64,000 nucleotides of DNA from assembly GCA_944381145.1 (NCBI GenBank), contig CALWJZ010000005.1:1-64000 (forward strand), read 5' to 3'. This DNA comes from an uncultured Clostridia bacterium (GTDB lineage Bacteria; Bacillota; Clostridia; Christensenellales; UBA1242). Both the position numbers and the translations under genes were made by a program. Positions 55,909 through 64,000 of the stretch are shown piece by piece (positions within the stretch are counted from its first letter, which is position 1; each line of letters starts with the position of its first letter). The notes under the pieces are model-generated. The model was not told where the DNA came from, ran no database searches, and saw nothing but the letters and a program-made list of their open reading frames with translations.

Positions 55909-58272
55909 TTATAATTTTAATTCAATTCCCTTATCTTTGAAAGTTTGTATGATTTGTTTATGGAAATTATCGATTTCATCTCCATTTAGCGTTCTATTAT
56001 CACTCCAAATTTCATAGTGCAAAGTATAGCTTTTTAATTGTTCATTATGATCAAATATATCAAGTAATGAAACTTTATACTTTATATCTGATTGATAAGA
56101 TGTTGCAATTAGGTATATATCACTATATAATATATCTTTATTTATTAGGAAATTAAAATCTAATTCTGATTTAGGATAAATAGAAACTTTTTCAAATTTT
56201 GTTTCATAAATTTGTGAAGAAGATATTTTATTAAAATCAAGTTCCGCTACAACTATTCCACATCTTTTATCTATTAAATTTAATATTTTAGGATGTATCA
56301 TACCTATAAATCCAATAGTTTCACCATCACATATTATTTCATAATAATTTTTTGGAGAAATATAATCAACATTTGAAGTAGCCTTGACAAACTTGATCTT
56401 CGACATCAATATATCATTAATAGAATACTCTAGCATTTCTTTTAATTCCAATAGTTTATCAGTATTTTCAATTTTGTTATAAAGAGTTATGCATAATTTT
56501 TTTTGCTCAATAGCCTGACCTTGTTTATCAAGACCAACCACTGCACTTCCTATTTCAAATACGCCAAAATTATCAAAATCTTCTTTATTCTCCAAAACAA
56601 CTTTTAATTGAGATGGTATTAATGTAGTTCTTAATTCATCATTATATTTTTGCAAAGAATTTATTATTTTTAAATAACTTTTAGGATTTATATTTAAGTA
56701 TTTATTAGTTTCATAATCATACCACAAATATGTATGAATTTCACTTAGATTAAATTTCGTTGCTAGAGTATATTTCAATGAATATTCTGCATCTATTTTT
56801 CTATTTAAATCTACTGGTAGAACTTCCATATTTGGACTTACAGGTTTGATATTATCATAGCCAAAAATTCTAGCGACTTCTTCTACTATGTCCGGCTTTC
56901 CTTTTATATCCTTAGTCGCTCTAAATGATGGAACGTGAATTTCATATTTATTTCCATTTTCTATTACTTCAAATTCCAAAGATTTAAGCGTACTCAATAT
57001 TGTATCTTTATCAAATTCTATACCTGTATAATTGTCTATATATTCCTTAGTAATATTGATAGTTACTGGCTCATATTTAAAATTATAAATATCAGTAATA
57101 TTACTAGAAATTTCTGCACAATTATCGATAGATTTTACCAAATTAATATATCTTTTCAATGCTATAATTGTAAGCTCAGGATCAAGTGATTTTTCATATC
57201 TTGAACTTGATTCAGTTCTCAAACCAATACTTGTTGCTGTTCTTCTAACTTTAGCAGGATGGAAACAAGCTGATTCTATTAGGACACTTGTAGTATTATC
57301 TTTTATTTCACTATCTAATCCACCCATCACTCCTGCAATAGCAGATATTTCGCCATTACCTTTAATTACCATTGTATCTTTTGGCAATACTCGTTCTTGT
57401 CCATCTAAAGTTGTAAATTTTACTTCACTGTCAATATTTTCAACTTCTATTTTTTTGACTAAAGAATTGTCAAACGCATGCATAGGTTGTCCAAGTTCCA
57501 ACATTACGTAATTTGTTATATCTGCCAAAAAATTAATTGCTCTCATTCCCGTATAATACAATCTTATTTGCATTGTCATTGGAGATATTTTTTTAGTAAT
57601 ATTTTTCATTGTTGCTGATGTATATCTAAAACATGTATCACTCTTAACTTTTATATCTAAGTTCGGAAGATTAGAAACATCGCCACTAAAAATTTCTAAT
57701 TTTTTTAGTGGTCTATGAGTAAGTGCAGATATTTCTCTTGCTATACCATAATGTCCCCATAAATCTGGCCTGTTTGTTAAGCTTTTGTTGTCTATTTCGA
57801 ATATTATATCATCTATAGGCAAAATCTTCTTTACATCTATTCCAACAGGAGTATCTTTTTCAAATTCAAAAATTCCACTATGATCATCAGAAATTCCCAA
57901 TTCTTTAGCACTACAACACATTCCATTACTATCAATACCAGCAATTTTTGATACAGTAATACTTTGACCTAAGACATTAGCATGAGTAGTTGCAAGTGCT
58001 GTAATCATACCTTCTTTGACATTTGGAGCACCACATACAACTTCTACAATTTCATCTCCTTTGTCAACTTTTAAAATATGCAATTTTTTTGAATTTGGGT
58101 GATCATCAACTTTTATAATCTTGGCTGTAACTACTCCACTTAAATTCTCACCTTTTATTTGTATTCCTTCAACTTCAGCCACTGCCATTGTGAATCTATT
58201 TTGTATAAGATTAATTATATCTATCCCATCAAGATCAACATAATCTTTTATCCAATTTATAGAAATATACAT
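55909..58272 (-). CDS. pheT: Phenylalanine-tRNA ligase beta subunit
   Basis: 787 residues. With PheS it forms the alpha2-beta2 enzyme that charges tRNA-Phe. Visible in order: tRNA-binding OB domain with VVCGAPNVKEGM (~80-91), the B3/B4 editing region, B5 domain, and the C-terminal anticodon-binding domain ending in NGDEIDNFHKQIIQTF. I use the ATG at 58272, with AGGTGG five to six bases upstream, not the GTG at 58281. It is 12 nt behind pheS and shares its T-box. Confidence 0.95.
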   Translation of the reverse strand: MYISINWIKDYVDLDGIDIINLIQNRFTMAVAEVEGIQIKGENLSGVVTAKIIKVDDHPNSKKLHILKVDKGDEIVEVVCGAPNVKEGMITALATTHANVLGQSITVSKIAGIDSNGMCCSAKELGISDDHSGIFEFEKDTPVGIDVKKILPIDDIIFEIDNKSLTNRPDLWGHYGIAREISALTHRPLKKLEIFSGDVSNLPNLDIKVKSDTCFRYTSATMKNITKKISPMTMQIRLYYTGMRAINFLADITNYVMLELGQPMHAFDNSLVKKIEVENIDSEVKFTTLDGQERVLPKDTMVIKGNGEISAIAGVMGGLDSEIKDNTTSVLIESACFHPAKVRRTATSIGLRTESSSRYEKSLDPELTIIALKRYINLVKSIDNCAEISSNITDIYNFKYEPVTINITKEYIDNYTGIEFDKDTILSTLKSLEFEVIENGNKYEIHVPSFRATKDIKGKPDIVEEVARIFGYDNIKPVSPNMEVLPVDLNRKIDAEYSLKYTLATKFNLSEIHTYLWYDYETNKYLNINPKSYLKIINSLQKYNDELRTTLIPSQLKVVLENKEDFDNFGVFEIGSAVVGLDKQGQAIEQKKLCITLYNKIENTDKLLELKEMLEYSINDILMSKIKFVKATSNVDYISPKNYYEIICDGETIGFIGMIHPKILNLIDKRCGIVVAELDFNKISSSQIYETKFEKVSIYPKSELDFNFLINKDILYSDIYLIATSYQSDIKYKVSLLDIFDHNEQLKSYTLHYEIWSDNRTLNGDEIDNFHKQIIQTFKDKGIELKL

Positions 58273-58284
58273 ATTTACCACCTA

Positions 58285-59307
58285 TTATTTTATTTTTGCT
58301 TGTTTTAATTCTTTTAGTTTACAACCATTTAGAACCCTAATAGTTCTTATATCTTTATTCATCATTGCCAATCTTGAAAGCCCCAATCCAAAAGCAAAGC
58401 CTTGATATTTTTCAATATCAATACCACCCATTTTTAAAACTTCGGGATGAATCATACCACAAGGACACAACTCAATCCAACCACCATGTTTACATACTGA
58501 ACAGCCATTTCCATCACAATAAGGGCAAGAACAATCAAGTTCAAAACTAGGCTCAGTAAATGGAAAGTAACCAGGTCTTAATCTCACTTTGATTTCTTTT
58601 CCAAACACTTTTGTAAGCATTGTTTTCATGAAGAAAATCAAATTTGCAATGCTAATATTTTCGTCAATAACCATTCCTTCCAATTGCCAAAAAGTCGTAT
58701 CATGACTGGCATCAACAGTTTCATTTCTATAACATCTTCCTGGAAATATTGCTCTAAGTGGTGCACCATACTGTTTCATAACTCTATTTTGATTAGCACT
58801 TGTATGAGTTCTCAAAACCTGACCGTTTTCTAACCAAAATGTATCTTGCATGTCTCTTGCAGGATGATCTTTTGGAACGTTAACTGCTTCAAAATTATTA
58901 TATTCAGTTTCAACTTCAAATCCATCTTCTACAATAAAACCCATTGACCTAAACACTTCTATAACCTTGTGTTCAGCAATCGTTACTGGATGTAAACTTC
59001 CCTTATCATGAGAATATGGAATAGTCAAATCGATATTTTTTGTATTATTTAGTTTATTTTGAATTAGTTTATCTTCTAATTGTAATTTTAAATTTTCAAG
59101 TTTATTTTCTATTTCTGTTTTTATTTTATTTACAGATTCTCCGTATGCTTTCTTTCTTTCAACTGGTACATTTTTTATTTCTTTCAATGCGTCAGTTAAA
59201 ATTCCCGTTTTGCCTAAATATTTTGTTCGCAAAGAATTAAGACTTTCATCAGTTTCTACTTTTGTAACGTCGTCATTAAATTGTATTAATATTTGTTCTA
59301 ATTCCAT
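58285..59307 (-). CDS. pheS: Phenylalanine-tRNA ligase alpha subunit
   Basis: 340 residues. Class II synthetase core: motif 2 around FPGRCYRNETVDASHDTTFW (~186-205), ending with motif 3 GFAFGLGLSRLAMM (~307-320), and the N-terminal coiled coil (~30-95). A CPYCDGNGCSVCKHGG zinc-like knuckle (~261-276) is present, as in part of the family. AAAGGAG precedes ATG. Expression is controlled by the upstream T-box. Confidence 0.97.
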   Translation of the reverse strand: MELEQILIQFNDDVTKVETDESLNSLRTKYLGKTGILTDALKEIKNVPVERKKAYGESVNKIKTEIENKLENLKLQLEDKLIQNKLNNTKNIDLTIPYSHDKGSLHPVTIAEHKVIEVFRSMGFIVEDGFEVETEYNNFEAVNVPKDHPARDMQDTFWLENGQVLRTHTSANQNRVMKQYGAPLRAIFPGRCYRNETVDASHDTTFWQLEGMVIDENISIANLIFFMKTMLTKVFGKEIKVRLRPGYFPFTEPSFELDCSCPYCDGNGCSVCKHGGWIELCPCGMIHPEVLKMGGIDIEKYQGFAFGLGLSRLAMMNKDIRTIRVLNGCKLKELKQAKIK

Positions 59308-59321
59308 AATTTCTCCTTTCT

Positions 59322-59572
59322 AAAAAATCCCTATGGTGACTAAACACCATAGGGACGATTACAATTATCGTGGTACCACCCTATTTCGAAGATAAATCTT
59401 CCTCAATTGATTTGTATTACGTGAAATCACTCCGTCTGATCATTTCCTATCAGCAACTCCAATGTAAGAAATTCAATTAGAACTGAACTTTGTAAATACT
59501 CTCAACTTAAAATATTTACTCTCTGTAAAGAATTTTCCAACCTACTAATACATTATCATCGTCTTTAATTGT
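59322..59572 (-). promoter_or_regulatory. T-box leader of pheS-pheT
   Basis: Minus strand carries the T-box AGGGTGGTACCACG (59369-59382) and the terminator ccctatggtg/caccataggg (59329-59354) with a T run, while the T-box side can form the antiterminator. Upstream, an AGAGAGTA element and a region with TTC (for example 59485-59487), fitting a Phe specifier codon, lie in the stem I part. Uncharged tRNA-Phe should turn the operon on. Confidence 0.92.
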
Positions 59573-59578
59573 TTTCAT

Positions 59579-59607
59579 ATACTAACATTTTATTGAGATT
59601 ATGTCAA
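59579..59607 (-). promoter_or_regulatory. Promoter of the pheS-pheT T-box transcript
   Basis: Minus strand TTGACA (59602-59607), 17-nt spacer, TAGTAT (59579-59584), just before the T-box leader. Confidence 0.6.
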
Positions 59608-59628
59608 CATTTTTGTCAAATATAAAAT

Positions 59629-61305
59629 TCACATTACATCAGGAGCATGTATTCCAAGCAAATCTAATCCTGTTTTTATAGTTGATTTTACAAGTAGTAC
59701 CAATTGCAATCTACTTGCACTCAATACGCCATCATTAATAATTCTATATTGATTATAAAATTTGTTAAACACTGAACACAAATTTAATAAGTATCTACTT
59801 ATATAACATGGCTCAAAATCTTCTGCAGAAGAAAGAATCGTTTTTTCAAAATTATTAAGTAATTTTATAAGTTCAAATGAATCTAAATTATTTATATCTT
59901 CAAGATTAGTTACCGACTGCATGTTTTTTGCTTTAGAAATAATACTATTACATCTAGCATGTGTATATTGAATATAAGGGCTAGTTTCTCCATCAAAATT
60001 TAGACTCGTTTCCAAATCAAAAACACAATCTTTATTTCTTTCTGTTTTAATAACGCCAAATTTAATTGCCCCTATCCCAATATCATTACATAATTTGTCA
60101 ACATTTTCTAATTTTGTTCCTCTAGAATTAACAATTTCTTTTGCTCTTGAAACAGCCAATTCAATCATATCTTTTACCAAGGCTTGCTTACCAAATCTAC
60201 TACCAATTTTTCCAGATGGCAAACTATAAGTTCCATAAGATACATGTCTTAAATTTTTTGCATAAGGTTTCCCCATCAAATCTAGCACTTTGAACCATCT
60301 AGCGAAATGTAAATTTTGTTGTACGCTAGTAACATATATTCCCAAATCAAAATTATAATTTTCATATCTATCAATCGCCGTTGCCAAATCTCTTGTAACA
60401 TATAAACTTGTTCCATCACTTTTTTCAATCATGCATGCACCAAGTCCATATTTTTCCAAATCAACAATTTTTGCTCCTTCGCTTGTAATTAACAAATTCA
60501 TTTTGTCTAATTCTTGAACGACAGATTTTGATTTGTCTTTATAATAAGATTCGCCCGTCCAACTATCAAAATAAATTTCTAATTTATCGCATAATCTTTT
60601 GGCTTCTAACAAAGATACGTTAATAATTTTATTATATATTCTAATAGCCTCGTCATCTTTGCTTTCTATTTTTTTAAACCAAAGCCTAGCTTCATCATTT
60701 AAATTCTGATTTTCTTCTGCTTCTACATTAAATTTAACATATAAATCTTGAATATAATCAACTCCAAGCTTTTCTATATCATTTTCGTTACCCCAATGTT
60801 TTATTGCTGTAATCATTTTGCCAAAAGGAGTTCCATAATCACCAATATAGTTGAGCCTTATTACTTTATAACCCAAATATTCATAAATATTTGAAATAAC
60901 ACTCCCTATAACTGTTGTAGATAAATGTCCTATATGCATATACTTTGCTAAATTCAAACTACTAAAATCTACAAAAACAGTTTTGTTCTCTCCAATTTTT
61001 ATTGATTTTTTGTTTAATAGTTCATTTACCAAAATATCATATACTTTCGATTTATTAAAATAAAAATTTACATAACCATTGATATTTTCGACTTTCCAAA
61101 CATATTCTGATTTAAATTCACGAACAATTTGTTCAGCTATTTGAGAAGGACTAATTTTTAAAACTTTTGCAAAAGAAAAACATGGCAATGATACATCTCC
61201 ATTCTTTACATCTGGCGAATATGTCAATAAGTCATATAAATTATCAAATGTCTTGCAAATATTCAAATTTTTTAAGTCATCAAAAATTAGTTTCTTCAGT
61301 TCCAC
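59629..61305 (-). CDS. argS: Arginine-tRNA ligase
   Basis: 558 residues. Class I synthetase charging tRNA-Arg. N-terminal Add1 domain (~1-105), HIGH motif in KYMHIGHLSTT (~114-124), core with GDYGTPFGKM (~145-154), YVTRDLATA and YIQYTHARCNSII (~436-448), and the DALR anticodon domain at the end. Start is GTG 61305 with GGAG eight bases upstream; it overlaps the 3' end of the metallo-hydrolase gene by 26 nt. No T-box is seen before it. Confidence 0.95.
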   Translation of the reverse strand: MELKKLIFDDLKNLNICKTFDNLYDLLTYSPDVKNGDVSLPCFSFAKVLKISPSQIAEQIVREFKSEYVWKVENINGYVNFYFNKSKVYDILVNELLNKKSIKIGENKTVFVDFSSLNLAKYMHIGHLSTTVIGSVISNIYEYLGYKVIRLNYIGDYGTPFGKMITAIKHWGNENDIEKLGVDYIQDLYVKFNVEAEENQNLNDEARLWFKKIESKDDEAIRIYNKIINVSLLEAKRLCDKLEIYFDSWTGESYYKDKSKSVVQELDKMNLLITSEGAKIVDLEKYGLGACMIEKSDGTSLYVTRDLATAIDRYENYNFDLGIYVTSVQQNLHFARWFKVLDLMGKPYAKNLRHVSYGTYSLPSGKIGSRFGKQALVKDMIELAVSRAKEIVNSRGTKLENVDKLCNDIGIGAIKFGVIKTERNKDCVFDLETSLNFDGETSPYIQYTHARCNSIISKAKNMQSVTNLEDINNLDSFELIKLLNNFEKTILSSAEDFEPCYISRYLLNLCSVFNKFYNQYRIINDGVLSASRLQLVLLVKSTIKTGLDLLGIHAPDVM

Positions 61306-61939
61306 TATCTTCTCCTAATAAATATTCCAAATTGTATTTTAAATTTTCCAAATCAAAATTTGCACCATGTCCAGAATAAAACATCTTAATTCCTTGTGCC
61401 AAATCTTGATTTAATCTTATTAGAGAAATTTTCTGTACTTCTTTATCACCACCAAATAAATCACTTCTACCAATATCTGTTTTGAAAACGGTGTCACCTA
61501 CAAACATACTATCACCAATAACAAAACAACTACTCCCCATACTATGTCCAGGTGTATGATAACATTTTATATTTATATCTCCAATATCAAATTCTGCGCC
61601 ATCTTTAAAAGTCTTTATTAATTTTTTTTCTTTAACTTTAAATGGTATGTCAAGTATTGAAAGATTTTGTTTTTCATTATATAAACAAGATTTGCCATAT
61701 TCACAAATAAACACAGGGCATTTGTATTTTTTTACTAAATTATCAAGTTCTACAATATGATCAAAATGTTCATGTGTAATAAATATAGCTCTAATTATTG
61801 GCTTTGGAATAGATAATTTCAGATTCTCTTCTACTTGGGTTACATTTGCACTAGCATCAATCAAAATTGCATCTTTGCCACTAGTTACAAGATAGTTATT
61901 TTGTCCATACTTTTCATTTATAATTTTTATAATTTTCAT
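61280..61939 (-). CDS. Glyoxalase-II-like metallo-beta-lactamase-fold hydrolase
   Basis: 219 residues. Metal-binding motifs: THEHFDHIVEL (~54-64), HTPGHSMGSSCFVIGD (~126-141), FVGDTVFKTDIGRSDLFGG (~145-163) and a C-terminal YSGHGANF (~200-207). This is the hydroxyacylglutathione hydrolase/YcbL-like group; in an organism probably lacking glutathione the thioester substrate is open. GGTGA precedes ATG. Overlaps argS, so the two are co-expressed. Confidence 0.88.
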   Translation of the reverse strand: MKIIKIINEKYGQNNYLVTSGKDAILIDASANVTQVEENLKLSIPKPIIRAIFITHEHFDHIVELDNLVKKYKCPVFICEYGKSCLYNEKQNLSILDIPFKVKEKKLIKTFKDGAEFDIGDINIKCYHTPGHSMGSSCFVIGDSMFVGDTVFKTDIGRSDLFGGDKEVQKISLIRLNQDLAQGIKMFYSGHGANFDLENLKYNLEYLLGEDSGTEETNF

Positions 61940-62021
61940 AATTCACCATTTAAAAATATTACATTAAATATTACCACAATTAAAATAATTTGACAACATA
62001 ATAATTAATCAAAACACCAAA

Positions 62022-62068
62022 TTTAAGTAAAATTCATAATATGCTATAGACAAAAATTTTTGTCTATA
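62022..62068 (+). promoter_or_regulatory. Promoter overlapped by a 24-bp palindrome, before the Cys-rich peptide
   Basis: TTTAAG (62022-62027), 17-nt spacer, TATAGA (62045-62050). A perfect palindrome tatagacaaaaa/tttttgtctata covers 62045-62068, from the -10 box across the expected start. It may be an operator or form a leader hairpin. Confidence 0.45.
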
Positions 62069-62084
62069 AATAAGGAGAAGAGAT

Positions 62085-62243
62085 ATGTGTTGCTTTACAA
62101 ACTCAAATTGTGGATGCAACCGATGCTACAATAGTTGCAATAATTGTCAAAATACATGTATTTGTGCAAATCCTTTTGTGATATGTTGTAGTTGTGGTAT
62201 TAGCACTGTAGTATTGGATGTTAATTCAAATTTTATTTCATAA
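62085..62243 (+). CDS. Small cysteine-rich protein, 12 Cys in 52 residues
   Basis: 52 residues, beginning MCCFTNSNCGCNRCYNSC. Cysteines fall at 2, 3, 9, 11, 14, 18, 21, 25, 27, 34, 35 and 37, with pairs in CxC and CxxC spacing, then a Cys-free tail (GISTVVLDVNSNFIS). AAGGAG lies at good distance before ATG and a hairpin terminator follows within four bases, so it is a compact single-gene unit. The spacing suggests a metallothionein-like metal binder or a Cys-rich coat-type or modified peptide. No radical-SAM maturase is adjacent, and it does not match the six-Cys SCIFF pattern. Function unknown. Confidence 0.75.
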   Translation: MCCFTNSNCGCNRCYNSCNNCQNTCICANPFVICCSCGISTVVLDVNSNFIS

Positions 62244-62246
62244 ACA

Positions 62247-62273
62247 AAAGTGGCAAATCAATGCCACTTTTTC
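62247..62273 (+). terminator. Terminator of the Cys-rich protein gene
   Basis: aaaagtggca (from 62246) pairs with tgccactttt, core gtggca (62250-62255) and tgccac (62262-62267), loop aatcaa, followed by T. Confidence 0.85.
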
Positions 62274-62348
62274 CTTACAATCATAATTTTTGCACTTGAT
62301 TCATATATTGGAATTATAAAAGTAAATATTTTGCTTAACATTTATTAT

Positions 62349-62377
62349 TTGACAATTTTAAACAAAAGCAATATTAT
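62349..62377 (+). promoter_or_regulatory. Promoter of small membrane protein gene
   Basis: TTGACA (62349-62354), 17-nt spacer, TATTAT (62372-62377), 43 nt before the ATG at 62420. Confidence 0.6.
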
Positions 62378-62419
62378 ATTTATAATAAGTATTTACTTAT
62401 AATTTTCAAGGAGAGTATT

Positions 62420-62632
62420 ATGGCAAGTACAAAAAGATATTTTGGATTAGATTGGGTAGTTTGCTTAATATTAGCTATTATCCCTATCACGAGTATAATT
62501 TGTGGAATTATCACAAGAATACAAAGAGGACACATTTTAGGTGCAATTCTTAATTTTATTCTATTTCCAATATTTTACATAATTGACCTAATAACTATGA
62601 TTGTGTCAAAAGACATTACTGTTTTGGCTTAG
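62420..62632 (+). CDS. Small membrane protein, 70 residues
   Basis: 70 residues with two membrane segments (VVCLILAIIPITSIICGIIT and AILNFILFPIFYIIDLITMI) joined by a short basic loop (RIQRGHI). No family recognised; such small proteins are common in the family with YqaE-like folds, but the motif does not fit clearly. AAGGAG precedes ATG, a good promoter lies upstream and a terminator follows, so it is a real single-gene unit. Confidence 0.75.
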   Translation: MASTKRYFGLDWVVCLILAIIPITSIICGIITRIQRGHILGAILNFILFPIFYIIDLITMIVSKDITVLA

Positions 62633-62636
62633 TACA

Positions 62637-62669
62637 AAAAAATCAACTTTAAAGTTGATTTTTTTTAAT
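62637..62669. terminator. Bidirectional terminator
   Basis: Perfect palindrome aatcaacttt/aaagttgatt (62641-62660) with A run before and eight T after. Serves the converging 62632 and 62688 genes. Confidence 0.9.
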
Positions 62670-62687
62670 AAATAATTTAATAGATTT

Positions 62688-63956
62688 TTAGTAAATATAC
62701 AAAAATAAATCTTCAACCATCATAAGTAACCCAATTATTAAAATAGGAGCAAACATAGCTTTACTGATTTTTTGATTTCTTACTCTTTTGTACTCATTAA
62801 ATAGCATTAAAAACATAATAATAAACAAACTAAAACCAACAATACCCACTTCATATAAAAGAGTTATATAAAAATTATGAGCACTAAGTTTTGCAACTAA
62901 AGGAGCACCTAATCCTCTACCAAATACGAGTACATCTGGATTCATAAATATATAATCTAAAACTCCAGTCCATAAATCATATCTACCTGTAGTTATGGCA
63001 TTCATTAAATCTTCGAAACTCAAATAATCAGAATCAATAGATATAAATCTATTTAAATAAGCCATTATATAATCACCTTTAAATACAAAGGCAAAGATAA
63101 TTAAAAAGCATATTATTGCTATAATCCACAATGTTTTTAACTTGAATACTTTTAATAAATAAATAAACAATACAAGTGCTAATATTGAAAATAAAATTAA
63201 AAAAGTTTTTGAAAAAGTTGAAATCCCTAGAACTGCAAAAATAATATAAGCAATTATGTCAGTCCATGTAAATTTGTTTTGTAATAAAAAGACAGTAAGT
63301 AAACTCAGACAAATTTCACACAACATTGCAAGAGTATTAGGATTTATTAAAAGTGCAGAAAATCTAATAAATTTATCACCAACAATCCAAATATTTCTTT
63401 GATTTATATAAGGAGAAATAAAATATGTCAGGTACAATACACAAGATATAATTAATGCTAGAGCCAATATATTTAAATTAAATTTTAAATTCATTTCTTC
63501 TTTATAATGTATAAACAATATAAATACAAGCATCAAAATAGCAATAATCAACAATTTCACAAATTTTGAACTATTATATTCACCAATCGGCAAAAGCACA
63601 TAAATAAAGAATAAGATCATGCTATAAAATAAAGGACGACCAATCTTTTTTTTATGTATGAATATAAAATAAATAAAAGATTTTATTAAAAATACTGCAA
63701 AACAACCAAATAATAATAAGACGCTAGTATATTCATCAATACAACAAAATGGAATACAAAAAATAATAGTTGAAAAAGCAATCTGCATCTTATCAATTAT
63801 TATAATTCCTACAACTAATAAAAAAATAAAGTAAGAAAAATGTGGAACAAAGCAATTAATCAAAAAAAGTATTGCAAGAATACCGCAATTAAAAAACAGC
63901 CTATTTTCTATGTAAAACTTTTTTAATTTTTCTTTTTCAATTATAAATCTAGCCAC
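62688..63956 (-). CDS. O-antigen ligase/polymerase-like membrane protein
   Basis: 422 residues with about eleven membrane segments and a large loop near 285-345. The loop and following helix read ITTGRYDLWTGVLDYIF, FGRGLGAP and SAHNFYITLLYEVGIVG, matching the Wzy_C/O-antigen ligase pattern (R in the loop, HN before a late helix). In a Gram-positive this would be a polysaccharide polymerase or a glycan ligase of the cell surface. Start is GTG 63956. It immediately follows another gene that runs off the window, so it belongs to a surface-glycan operon continuing to the right. Confidence 0.85.
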   Translation of the reverse strand: MARFIIEKEKLKKFYIENRLFFNCGILAILFLINCFVPHFSYFIFLLVVGIIIIDKMQIAFSTIIFCIPFCCIDEYTSVLLLFGCFAVFLIKSFIYFIFIHKKKIGRPLFYSMILFFIYVLLPIGEYNSSKFVKLLIIAILMLVFILFIHYKEEMNLKFNLNILALALIISCVLYLTYFISPYINQRNIWIVGDKFIRFSALLINPNTLAMLCEICLSLLTVFLLQNKFTWTDIIAYIIFAVLGISTFSKTFLILFSILALVLFIYLLKVFKLKTLWIIAIICFLIIFAFVFKGDYIMAYLNRFISIDSDYLSFEDLMNAITTGRYDLWTGVLDYIFMNPDVLVFGRGLGAPLVAKLSAHNFYITLLYEVGIVGFSLFIIMFLMLFNEYKRVRNQKISKAMFAPILIIGLLMMVEDLFLYIY

Positions 63957-63961
63957 ACTAA

Positions 63962-64000
63962 TTATTTCTCTTCAATTTTACCAAATCTTCTATCACGACT
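63962..64000 (-). CDS. 3' end of an upstream gene, cut by the window edge
   Basis: The minus strand reads SRDRRFGKIEEK and then TAA at 63962-63964, six bases before the GTG of the next gene. Only twelve codons are visible, so the product cannot be named. The short gap to the O-antigen-ligase-like gene suggests one operon. Confidence 0.4.
   Translation of the reverse strand, partial: SRDRRFGKIEEK

Noticed and set aside
62085-62243. SCIFF/ranthipeptide precursor
   Set aside because: Twelve cysteines in the wrong spacing and no adjacent radical-SAM maturase.

Overview
The window reads as one contig of a very AT-rich, low-GC Gram-positive (Firmicutes/Clostridia-like) chromosome, probably from an anaerobe. 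The clues are strong AGGAGG-type ribosome binding sites, many hairpin-plus-T-run terminators, a T-box leader in front of pheS-pheT, a MazF/NdoA-type toxin, a DivIVA-like protein, class III (oxygen-sensitive) ribonucleotide reductase with its radical-SAM activase, a GGGtGRT/NifU-like gene pair, and no outer-membrane or respiratory genes. I see no tRNA, rRNA, insertion sequence, integrase, relaxase or CRISPR array. Species cannot be told from the sequence.

Layout. 1-3.0 kb: lgt, a membrane protein, a DivIVA-like protein and a one-TM protein in one minus-strand operon. 3.1-8.4 kb: two large helical proteins of unknown function, one with a hydrophobic hairpin near its middle. 8.5-10.9 kb: a MazF-family toxin preceded by an unfamiliar 72-residue overlapping protein, then acpS, recX and a YigZ-family gene. 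11-12.8 kb: NifU-like and GGGtGRT genes. 12.8-19.5 kb: an ABC exporter, class II aldolase, a GT2-like membrane protein, an M29 aminopeptidase and gap. 19.6-22.1 kb: a Cd/Zn-type P-ATPase and its CadC-like repressor with an operator. 22.4-23.9 kb: mnmA and a TM2 protein.

24.1-42.9 kb is the unusual part. A four-gene minus operon encodes two giant proteins (1722 and 1257 residues), which I judge to be diverged tandem paralogues, plus two small proteins. Next to it lies a compact type IV secretion-like set: VirB3-VirB4 fusion ATPase, VirB6-like polytopic protein with a long soluble tail, two VirB2-like pilin paralogues, and a divergently transcribed VirD4/TraG coupling ATPase. No relaxase, integrase or attachment repeat accompanies it and both flanks are housekeeping genes, so it looks like a resident secretion apparatus or a reduced element rather than an intact conjugative element. 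The giant proteins are the obvious candidates for partners or substrates, which is inference.

42.9-52.1 kb is a nucleotide and DNA-precursor neighbourhood: a double-length ThyX-like protein with tmk, a Ca2+-type P-ATPase, nrdG, and nrdD (fused to a glutaredoxin-like domain) overlapping trxB, under a promoter with two NrdR-like boxes 32 bp apart. 52.2-56 kb: ROK kinase, a ComEC-like metallo-beta-lactamase protein split by a one-base frameshift, a nucleoside hydrolase and a DUF4234-like protein. 55.9-61.9 kb: T-box-controlled pheS-pheT, argS and a glyoxalase-II-like hydrolase. 62-64 kb: an unlisted 52-residue peptide with 12 cysteines, a small membrane protein, an O-antigen-ligase-like protein and the tail of another gene. 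Domain assignments come from motif recognition by eye, without database searches.
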